Shown here piece by piece: positions 37,978 through 44,743 of a DNA stretch of 64,000 nucleotides. Each line of letters begins with the position of its first letter. Position 1 is the first letter of the stretch. The translations under genes and the position numbers were made by a program. The DNA lies in NCBI RefSeq assembly GCF_905220705.1, contig NZ_CAJNAT010000017.1:95107-159106 (forward strand), given 5' to 3'. Origin of the DNA: Paraburkholderia domus. GTDB taxonomy: Bacteria; Pseudomonadota; Gammaproteobacteria; Burkholderiales; Burkholderiaceae. A model generated the notes under the pieces. That model saw only the letters and a program-made list of their open reading frames with translations, made no database searches and was not told the origin of the DNA.

Positions 37978-38454
37978 TCACGCCTCGCCAGCTTTCTCTT
38001 TGGGTGCGAATGCGATATCGAGTTGCTCCTGGAACACTTTTTCGACGAGATCGCGATCCATGTTCTCGGCCCTGCACTGCTGCAGCGTGCGCCGCATCGT
38101 CGTGGCGAGATCCAGTTCGCCGGGAACCATGCCGGCGCGCGAGCCAAGCGTATCGATACGCGCATGGAGTTCGCGGAGCACCCGGATCACGTCGACGCCG
38201 AAGCCGAACATGTGCTTCCCGCCTGCCGCCACATTGACGGGCCGGCCGAAAGTCTGCTTGCCCGCGGCGGCTGCGAATACGTCGACCGGCCGGCCGAATG
38301 TCTGCTTTCCGCCGGCTGCGACGTCCACCACGCGTCCGAACGACTGCTTGCCGCCCGCACGAAAACGTTCGAGATTACCGAGCAGATATCGGAGCTGATC
38401 ACGAATCGCCATGATGTCGATCGTGGATGCAAAACGCGTACTTTGGTGTCCCAT
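37978..38454 (-). CDS. Unknown protein with four GKQTFG-type repeats
   Basis: 158 residues from the ATG at 38454, which has AGGAG 6 bases upstream. Three parts: an amphipathic N-terminal helix (residues 12-33); four repeats of 14-16 residues at 34-91 with consensus GGKQTFGRPVDVAA; and a helical C-terminal part (92-158) ending in NMDRDLVEKVFQEQLDIAF. The helical ends faintly recall small all-helical chorismate-mutase-like subunits, without catalytic residues I can identify. It lies inside the operon, between the PhyH oxygenase and the formyltransferase, so it is probably tied to the product: a scaffold, carrier or peptide substrate. I do not recognise the family. Confidence 0.75.
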   Translation of the reverse strand: MGHQSTRFASTIDIMAIRDQLRYLLGNLERFRAGGKQSFGRVVDVAAGGKQTFGRPVDVFAAAAGKQTFGRPVNVAAGGKHMFGFGVDVIRVLRELHARIDTLGSRAGMVPGELDLATTMRRTLQQCRAENMDRDLVEKVFQEQLDIAFAPKEKAGEA

Positions 38455-38534
38455 TGTTGTCTCCTGACGGACCGGCCGTACCGTGGGTGAATTGAGCATA
38501 TACACCCGTTTAACCAATAGCAAACAGCGTCTGC

Positions 38535-39347
38535 TTAATATTCAACGTTGAATTGGCGATCGTTCAGTGACATTAAGATTGCACGCTCGACAAGCGATAG
38601 TTCGGCCGAATTGCGGCGCAAATTAATCGGTTCCTTAAGCGCAATACAACGATTGGCGGCAATTCGAATCGATTTACCGACGTTTGGGCTGCGCGCATGC
38701 ACGAGATGCGGGTGCATCCAGAGCACGTCGCCGGTGCGGCCCGTGGCTTCCGCGACAGGAAGGCCGACGATGCCCTCCGATAACGCACGCAACTCCGCAT
38801 AGGACAGACCGGCAGGCTCCGCCGCCGCCAGCGCACGACTCACCAGCCGATGCGACCCGACGCGCAGCGCCGTGCCGCCTCCGCCTGGCGTGATGTCTGT
38901 CAGCATCTCGATACCGACCAAACCCTGCTCGCGTGAAGTCAGATGGTGATGAAAATGAGTGCCGTCGACATGCCATCCGGTCGCCGGCGGTGCCCACGGC
39001 GGTGCGTGAAAGCCCGGAAAGCGCAGCGCGATCCAGCCATAGCCCCATCGCGTGCTCCAGCGGCCCGCGCCGACCAGATCGTCGACCGAGGCCTTGAAGC
39101 AATCGGTGAACATCTCTCCGATCGGACCTTCCTCGATGACTTCCTCCACTTGCACCCCCATGCGCTGCCAGGTGCGCGGATCGTCGGGACGTTCCGCGAG
39201 GCGCGACCAGACGGCGGGCAGCAGTGCGCGCGCCGTGCTCGCGCTGAAGACGTCGCGCACGATCACATAACCGTCGCGCACGAAGCTGTCGGCTTGCGCG
39301 CGCGTCAGGACCTTGTAGTGCGCATCGGGAAGATCGCTTTCTACCAT
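38535..39347 (-). CDS. PhyH-family Fe(II)/2-oxoglutarate dioxygenase
   Basis: 270 residues. Iron ligands are H126 and D128 (GWHVDGTHF) and H217 (HLVHARS); R228 is positioned to bind 2-oxoglutarate. This is the phytanoyl-CoA dioxygenase fold, common in hydroxylation of NRPS products. The ATG at 39347 lies within the end of the SDR gene (7-base overlap). In a formadicin-like pathway an oxygenase would be needed to functionalise the azetidinone or an amino acid before formylamino introduction; that role is inferred. The open frame extends upstream to 39485, but those residues overlap the SDR gene and are not family-like. Confidence 0.88.
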   Translation of the reverse strand: MVESDLPDAHYKVLTRAQADSFVRDGYVIVRDVFSASTARALLPAVWSRLAERPDDPRTWQRMGVQVEEVIEEGPIGEMFTDCFKASVDDLVGAGRWSTRWGYGWIALRFPGFHAPPWAPPATGWHVDGTHFHHHLTSREQGLVGIEMLTDITPGGGGTALRVGSHRLVSRALAAAEPAGLSYAELRALSEGIVGLPVAEATGRTGDVLWMHPHLVHARSPNVGKSIRIAANRCIALKEPINLRRNSAELSLVERAILMSLNDRQFNVEY

Positions 39348-40054
39348 GGAATCATCGCGCCTTCCGGTCCGTAGAATCCGCCCGAATGTTCCGGCGTCAG
39401 TGCGTCGATCACGCGTACCAATGCGGCTGCGCTTTCGGCCGGGACCAGCGGCGCCCGCGCGCTGCCGATCGCGGTTTGAACCCAACCCGGATGCAGCGCG
39501 GCGCAGATCAGGCCGTACTCTGCGAGATCGGCGGCCAACGTCTTCACTAGCATGTTCGCCGCGGCTTTCGATGCGCGATACGAGTAGCGCGTCCCGGCGC
39601 CGGCGAGCGCGATGCTGCCCATCTCGCTGCTGATCGCGATCATCGTGCGCCGATCGCTCTTCAGCAGAGACCCCAGGAAGTGCCGGGTCATTGTGAGCGT
39701 GGCGTAGGCGTTCACGCGCATCGCCATTTCCCAGCCTTCGTAACTGAGATCCTCGAGGCCGACCGGCGCAACGCCCGCGTTATTGACGAGCACGTCGATC
39801 GGCGTGTCGGCCATGTGTGCTGCGAGGCCCGCGATGCTGCGGTCGTCGGCGACGTCCAGCGCAAGCACGTGCACGCTCGGGCCGATGCGGTACTGCAGTC
39901 GAGCGAGTTCCAATGCGTGCTGCGGCCGGCGGCATGTCGCGAACACCTGCCAGCCGTCTTCCGCGTAGCGTTCGGCCAGTGCGAATCCGATGCCGCGACT
40001 CGCGCCCGTGATCAGTACCCGTCGCATGTCCGGTCCGCGTCCTTCGAGCGTCAA
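39341..40054 (-). CDS. Short-chain dehydrogenase/reductase
   Basis: 237 residues, classical SDR. The nucleotide-binding motif is TGASRGIG near residues 16-23, NNAG is present, and the active site is S-Y-x3-K (ISSEMGS...YSYRASKAA). A basic residue after the Gly motif suggests NADP(H). The ATG at 40054 overlaps the stop of the cupin gene (ATGA), and the 3' end overlaps the PhyH start. Likely oxidises or reduces an alcohol created by one of the neighbouring oxygenases. Confidence 0.9.
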   Translation of the reverse strand: MTLEGRGPDMRRVLITGASRGIGFALAERYAEDGWQVFATCRRPQHALELARLQYRIGPSVHVLALDVADDRSIAGLAAHMADTPIDVLVNNAGVAPVGLEDLSYEGWEMAMRVNAYATLTMTRHFLGSLLKSDRRTMIAISSEMGSIALAGAGTRYSYRASKAAANMLVKTLAADLAEYGLICAALHPGWVQTAIGSARAPLVPAESAAALVRVIDALTPEHSGGFYGPEGAMIPW

Positions 40055-40965
40055 GCCGAGGCCAGGTCACTGTGGCGACTGAAATTTCGCCACTTGCGTA
40101 CATGCCGGAACAGGTATTTGCGGTACGGCTTCATCAGCAGGCTACGCCGCGCGATCGGGAAGCCCCACCGCGACAAAGGCGCGTCCCAGAATTCGACCAA
40201 TACCGCGCAAGGCTCGAGCGCGACTGTGTAGTGCCACCAGTGCGTCGGGATGTAAAGCGAGTCGCCGGGCCGCAACTCGACTTCGTATGGCGTGGCGTGA
40301 GCGAACTTCGGGTAGCGCTTCAGGTCGATCGCGTCGATACCGAGTTCAAATGGAATTTCGCTGCAGAAAACCGCTTCACGCTCGTCGAACCACGACAGTC
40401 CCGAGCCGATGAAACGACGAGGATACAGAAAGCGCGTATCGCTCGGATGGAACAGCACGAATCGCTTGCGGCCGCTCAGCAAAGTGGCAACGGCCTCACG
40501 GCCGTTGTGCCAGTGCATCCCGCGAAAGAAGCTGATGAAGAAAGCCTTGCGCGGACGTTCGCTGAAGAGGGCCGGCAGCCGATCGATCTCGCTGGAGTGC
40601 TTGAGAAAGTCCGGTGTACGCCAGCGCTCCATGACAGGTGTTAGCGCCTCTATCGGCAACTGGCAAATCGAATATCGCTGCGTGGCGGGACTGACGACAT
40701 TGCGCGCGCGCGTAATCGCGTCGCTGAAGTGCATCTGTCGGATGACGAACCGATCGCCGATGGTCGGTCCCGAGTCGCCCCAGTCATATACCGGCACGTC
40801 GATACGACCGGCGATATCGGTAATCTTCTCGAAGCTCCATTGATTCAGATCATCCGGCGTGAGCGCATCGGAGATCACAACCGGACGTCCGCGCTCGACG
40901 AACTGTCGGCGAAACGTCTCTTCATCCGGACACGCGATGCGTTCAATCTGCTTTGCAGCGGACAT
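40051..40965 (-). CDS. JmjC/cupin_8-like protein with altered metal motif
   Basis: 304 residues related to FIH/JmjC cupin hydroxylases: RPVVISDAL at the N-terminus, SGRKRFVLFHPSD after the first metal strand, and LYIPTHWWHYTV near the end. In this family iron is held by HxD/E and a distal His. Here the first motif aligns as H151-W-H153, so the acidic ligand is replaced by His; the distal ligand is H245. It may use a three-His site or not be a canonical oxygenase. A good GGAGG precedes the ATG at 40965. It appears to be the first gene of the main operon, behind the promoter-like sequence at 40997-41025. Confidence 0.82.
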   Translation of the reverse strand: MSAAKQIERIACPDEETFRRQFVERGRPVVISDALTPDDLNQWSFEKITDIAGRIDVPVYDWGDSGPTIGDRFVIRQMHFSDAITRARNVVSPATQRYSICQLPIEALTPVMERWRTPDFLKHSSEIDRLPALFSERPRKAFFISFFRGMHWHNGREAVATLLSGRKRFVLFHPSDTRFLYPRRFIGSGLSWFDEREAVFCSEIPFELGIDAIDLKRYPKFAHATPYEVELRPGDSLYIPTHWWHYTVALEPCAVLVEFWDAPLSRWGFPIARRSLLMKPYRKYLFRHVRKWRNFSRHSDLASA

Positions 40966-40996
40966 ACGACGCCTCCGGATGCATTATTGTCTCCCA

Positions 40997-41025
40997 ATAC
41001 TAGGCGGTGGATGTGCGAGCCGCAA
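40997..41025 (-). promoter_or_regulatory. Candidate sigma-70 promoter of the main cluster operon
   Basis: On the minus strand TTGCGG (-35, at 41020-41025) is followed after 17 bases by TAGTAT (-10, at 40997-41002), about 30 bases before the cupin start codon. Spacing is ideal; the hexamers are moderate matches. Confidence 0.4.
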
Positions 41026-41309
41026 GAAACGCCGCGCGTACTTTATCTGGCGAAATCCTTTTTTTTGCAGGCGGATTTGTGATTTTTTTAGCCGTCGCAT
41101 GCGATTGCGCGTACACGCGGCGCGCCAACTCATCCGACTGGCCGAACGACCGGTAACGGAGCAGTTGCACGCAATTGCGCCGACACGCTTGGATCAAGTC
41201 ACCGGCCAGTCATGCAGCCGCACCTGATCGGTGCGGCGCCAAGTATACGGGCATTTAATTCTTCGGAAAAAGACCGGGAATCCGCGGCGAAATGATCGGT
41301 CGGGACCAC
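41026..41309. other. Intergenic stretch between cupin and PPTase genes
   Basis: Roughly 280 bases with no gene seen. It separates the PPTase gene from the cluster operon, so the two may be transcribed separately. Confidence 0.45.
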
Positions 41310-42020
41310 TTATTCACCGAACGCAACGCAGCCCACATAGTCGTCGAAGTCGTCGAGCCAGTGAAACTGCAGCGCCCCAGCCGCGGCTACCGACTCGTGC
41401 GTGACGCGCGAACGCTGCCGGCCGCTGCCGCACGGATCGACCGAAACCGCGCGCAGATGTTCGGCGATGCCCATGCCAAGCGCCTTCAGCAACGCTTCTT
41501 TCGCCGTCCAGCAGCGGAAGAATGCGTGCACCGGAGACACGTCGACCACCGAATCGATCCTGCGTCGTTCGTCTTCGCTGCAAACGAGATCACGCAGTGA
41601 ATTCAAATCGTACGTGCTTTCGATCGCCTCGATGTCGACGCCGACACGCAGAGTGTCGGACATCGCAATCAATACATGCGGGCCCGCGTGCGAGACGTTG
41701 AACGACCGATTCGGGTGCCGTTCCAGCGTCGGCCGTCCGAACAGACCGGAATCGAAGCGCAACGCGGCCGGCGCTTCACCTGTCCGCGCGCCCAGCAGCG
41801 CACGCAGCGTGACGCGTGCTATCGCGAAACGTAGCCGGTCCGCGTGCCGAACGTAGCGTCGCGCGCGCTCGACTTCGTCAGGATTCAGGCATCGAGCAAG
41901 CAATATCCACGCCTCCGGATCGTCGGGAACGCCGACGTGCCAGACTTCAACGTCGTCGGGCCACCGGCCTTCAGCCGACACCGGGGAGACCGCAAGCGAG
42001 AAACAATGGGCTTCAATCAC
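41310..42020 (-). CDS. Sfp-type 4'-phosphopantetheinyl transferase
   Basis: 236 residues. Converts NRPS carrier domains from apo to holo form with CoA. The metal-binding motif is RVGVDIEAIE and the second motif is CWTAKEALLKALGMGI, both standard for the Sfp group. The start is GTG at 42020 with a weak ribosome binding site. It lies upstream of the cluster on the same strand and would activate the four T domains of the two NRPSs; the PPTase marks the likely right border of the cluster. Confidence 0.92.
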   Translation of the reverse strand: MIEAHCFSLAVSPVSAEGRWPDDVEVWHVGVPDDPEAWILLARCLNPDEVERARRYVRHADRLRFAIARVTLRALLGARTGEAPAALRFDSGLFGRPTLERHPNRSFNVSHAGPHVLIAMSDTLRVGVDIEAIESTYDLNSLRDLVCSEDERRRIDSVVDVSPVHAFFRCWTAKEALLKALGMGIAEHLRAVSVDPCGSGRQRSRVTHESVAAAGALQFHWLDDFDDYVGCVAFGE

Positions 42021-42118
42021 CGCGCAATATCCATCGTGGTTGCGGTGCCAAAGCTATCACCTGCGAGTCCATCCGTATATCGGCGACTTGACGCAATCGG
42101 CTGCAAAAGGAGCAAAAA

Positions 42119-42349
42119 ATGTGCACTCCGTCTTTCGACGAATTTGCGCCTTTTCAAAGCATCGTCTCGCAGAATCTGGAAAAAATTCATACAAAAATAT
42201 TCCATTTATCGCTGATGGCCAATGCACCGCGAAGCAACCGTCAGTGGAAGACAACGGAAGGAATTCGTATTGAGCGAAGCCGGCGCCTATCTGCAGCAGG
42301 TCCGGCGCTGGCGCGTGGAATACGGCCTCGCGACGCTCGATCAGATTAA
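42119..42349 (+). CDS. Possible small protein of unknown function
   Basis: 76 codons on the plus strand behind a good ribosome binding site (AAGGAG, 6 bases before ATG). No family recognised. An overlapping frame (42223-42413) contains SEAGAYLQQVRRWRVEYGLATLDQIK, which looks like a fragment of a longer helical protein. One of these may be a gene remnant; the region 42350-42523 shows nothing else. Confidence 0.3.
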   Translation: MCTPSFDEFAPFQSIVSQNLEKIHTKIFHLSLMANAPRSNRQWKTTEGIRIERSRRLSAAGPALARGIRPRDARSD

Positions 42350-42523
42350 GGCTACGCTGAAAAGGTCACCGCCGTTGTGTCCATTCGCAGCACGTGGGCG
42401 TGCCCTAGCCTAGCGCCGTACAGCGCGACTTTCAACCGAACTTCGTTACAGCATAGGCCGCACGAGCTCGCCGACGGCGCAGCCCGTGAGCCCTAGGAAA
42501 AGCCAAGAGCCAAGACAAGCCAG

Positions 42524-43207
42524 TTACGGCTTTGCGGGTGCAAGGTAATTCTGTTGCTTCCGTGACAGCGCGAGAGGCAAGCCGCCATTTTGCGCGAAAA
42601 TGACGCATTGATGCGCATCTCGATCGGCCCTGATCGAGATCGCGTCGGCATCATGCTCGGCTTGCGTAATGATACCGCGGCTCAAGCAGTTTTCGCTTTC
42701 CTTTAGTTCCGCATCCAGCCGTGCAATCTCAGCTTCCAACGCTCTGATAATTACGAACGTGTTGTTCCGATACTTGATCGATTCAACATCATTTAACTGC
42801 AAAAGCTTTTCCGTGTGCGTCCCATTGGATGACCTTGGTTCGATGCGCCCGGACTTGACATTAAAACGAAGGTGATCCGCCATCTCGTGATCGCAGGGGT
42901 TGACGACATATGGGCCCGCCTTTTCGTCAGTGGGCCAATCATCATTCTTGCGGCTGTTGCAGCTCCCGCAGCAGTAGTACAGGTTCCCGTATGAGCAAAG
43001 CAGATGCCCGAAGCGCGAGTCCCCTTTCGGCTTGTAGTGGTCGACGCCGAAGTTCAAATTCGGTGAGCTACTGTCCGGCTGCCGGCAGTACACGCATACC
43101 CGCGAAAATTCCGCCTGCAGCCACCGTTTGTAAGTCTGATAGTGCTTGTACGTCGGCGGCCCAAATTTACGAACGTGTTTTGACTTTGGATATTGAAAAA
43201 GGCTCAT
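42524..43207 (-). CDS. PtuB-like (TIGR02646-type) HNH endonuclease
   Basis: 227 residues. HNH motif: CVYCRQP (zinc Cys pair), GVDHYKPKGD (the HNH His), then CCGSCNSRKND with the second Cys pair and Asn. After the nuclease comes NPCDHEMADHLRFNVKSGRI and TEKLLQLND, a pattern typical of Septu PtuB and retron-associated HNH proteins. The C-terminus is helical. It is the last gene of a three-gene operon, its ATG overlapping the stop of the preceding gene. Septu pairs PtuB with an ATPase, and none is present here, so the partner logic must differ. Confidence 0.82.
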   Translation of the reverse strand: MSLFQYPKSKHVRKFGPPTYKHYQTYKRWLQAEFSRVCVYCRQPDSSSPNLNFGVDHYKPKGDSRFGHLLCSYGNLYYCCGSCNSRKNDDWPTDEKAGPYVVNPCDHEMADHLRFNVKSGRIEPRSSNGTHTEKLLQLNDVESIKYRNNTFVIIRALEAEIARLDAELKESENCLSRGIITQAEHDADAISIRADRDAHQCVIFAQNGGLPLALSRKQQNYLAPAKP

Positions 43208-43752
43208 GGACCAGCGTGGGCTGCTTGATTCCTTGCACGTCTTTCCTCGCGAATCCGTGCGCGTTCTTCGCGAGCCGCTATACCTTGCTCGAGTTGTTCA
43301 GTGGCCGTCGTGAGAGCCGCGACCTGATCCATCGACACACGCGGAGCGATCTTTAAGAGACGCTCGTTCAACATGTCCAACCTCAAGGCCGTTTCCGTTT
43401 GGTGCGGGCCTTTGGCGTACTGCCTAGCCATCAATATCACGCGCTCGCTCGCTATACGTTTGACTTCGTCAGTCGGGGTAACCACCTCGGCATGGCCGGC
43501 GGCCCCAGCGGCGGCTTCTTTAACCGTCGGTGTCGGCGTCGCGGGCAACGATGCCGGGGCATTCAGGATCGGGGTTGCGCCACGCCCGCCGGTCCGTGCC
43601 GAGAAAGCATTCGCGTAGCCGGTCCGCGTATTGGTGAACTGCGTACCCTGAACCATATGCGGTCGCCCCCGCACCCCGGATTCGGGTGACGCGAAGGAAG
43701 CCCATATGGATCTCGGGTTCGCCGGCTGGTTTGCAGTTGTGAAATTACTCAT
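43204..43752 (-). CDS. Unknown Ala-rich, helical operon protein
   Basis: 182 residues, middle gene of the HNH operon. Low-complexity Pro/Ala/Thr N-terminal 95 residues, then a helical, charged C-terminus (TPTDEVKRIASERVILMARQ..., ending in a Glu/Arg-rich helix) likely to form a coiled coil. No catalytic motif seen. ATG at 43752 is preferred over an upstream GTG at 43761. It could be an adaptor between the flanking proteins. Confidence 0.7.
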   Translation of the reverse strand: MSNFTTANQPANPRSIWASFASPESGVRGRPHMVQGTQFTNTRTGYANAFSARTGGRGATPILNAPASLPATPTPTVKEAAAGAAGHAEVVTPTDEVKRIASERVILMARQYAKGPHQTETALRLDMLNERLLKIAPRVSMDQVAALTTATEQLEQGIAAREERARIREERRARNQAAHAGP

Positions 43753-43761
43753 GGTTCTCAC

Positions 43762-44556
43762 TTACGCTTTCGAGAGCTTCGATGCCGACAGGTACTCGCG
43801 TGCCGCATCGCCGATTGCCCAATCAAAGACATTGAATGCCTGTACGTGCATCGCATCGATCGCCGACGCCGTGTCGCTAATTTTCACGCCGTTGCGAAAC
43901 ACGTCAACGTCCAACAGGTATTCGGGCCACTTGAATTCCGCAGCATGTCTGCCGGTCTGTGTCTGTCTCGGCTGAATCCCGTGCTGAAGCAGACATCCCC
44001 CGTCTTCCGCCACCAAGTTTAGTCTCCCAGAATATTCCTGAACACCGGTGAAATAGTTGGAAAGAAGCGGCGAAACGAGTTCCGGATTTACCCACCCCCC
44101 CGTCACTGGGTCAGTGTCACCATCGATCACGTTGATGTATCGAAGCCCCACCCGTGTGAAGAAGTCGGAATCGATGACCTTTGAAGCGGCTTCGACAATG
44201 TGCATCACCCGATCCTTCAGATGAGCGTAATCGGTGTAGGAGATGGTTTCGATCGAAAAAGCATTTTCCTTGATGGAAACCGTCCATGTCAGCTTTTCCG
44301 ATCGGAAGATGTGCTTGTTGATGGACCCGGACGCCTCACCACCAAAGTTGATCTGCACTTCTTTGGCCAAATCGAGATGCGGGTACTCCTTTCTGAGCGC
44401 GCTAACGAACGAGGGCGGTGGCCGTGGGCCGCCGAGTTCCAAGAGTGTCGGAAAGCGGAACTCACAGACAGCCTGCCGCAAGAAATTTCGCCTGTAGCGG
44501 TCGACGTTCTCAGAACGGACAGCTACCAGGGAATCGGCGTTCCACACTGAGTCCAT
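43762..44556 (-). CDS. TIGR04255-family protein
   Basis: About 264 residues. The N-terminal motif RRNFLRQAVCEFRFPTLLEL and the middle segment SDFFTRVGLRYINVIDG are characteristic of TIGR04255, a sporadically distributed family of unknown function often in accessory regions. The start is uncertain: ATG 44556 fits the family N-terminus, and ATG 44628 would add 24 residues without a visible ribosome binding site. First gene of the operon with the coiled-coil protein and HNH nuclease; possibly a sensor or regulatory component. Confidence 0.8.
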   Translation of the reverse strand: MDSVWNADSLVAVRSENVDRYRRNFLRQAVCEFRFPTLLELGGPRPPPSFVSALRKEYPHLDLAKEVQINFGGEASGSINKHIFRSEKLTWTVSIKENAFSIETISYTDYAHLKDRVMHIVEAASKVIDSDFFTRVGLRYINVIDGDTDPVTGGWVNPELVSPLLSNYFTGVQEYSGRLNLVAEDGGCLLQHGIQPRQTQTGRHAAEFKWPEYLLDVDVFRNGVKISDTASAIDAMHVQAFNVFDWAIGDAAREYLSASKLSKA

Positions 44557-44743
44557 GTTTGTCACTATATGAAATGCAGATGGCGTTGGAATGCTTTTGA
44601 TTCTGCCACGCAATGAAATCTCCGTCATGCTGTACCGGTACTTTTTATCCTGCAGTGTGGTGACGAGGTCGACGTACGTCTACCGATGGCCGTCTCGAAA
44701 ATCACAATTTACTCGCCGCTGAACGCGGCATCGATCAGCCGGG

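Noticed and set aside
34940..38454. Graspetide (omega-ester) RiPP system from the ATP-grasp gene plus repeat protein
   Set aside because: The ATP-grasp lacks the sequence patterns I associate with microviridin-type ligases, and the repeats lack a Thr/Ser plus acidic core arranged for side-chain esters. Kept only as an open possibility.
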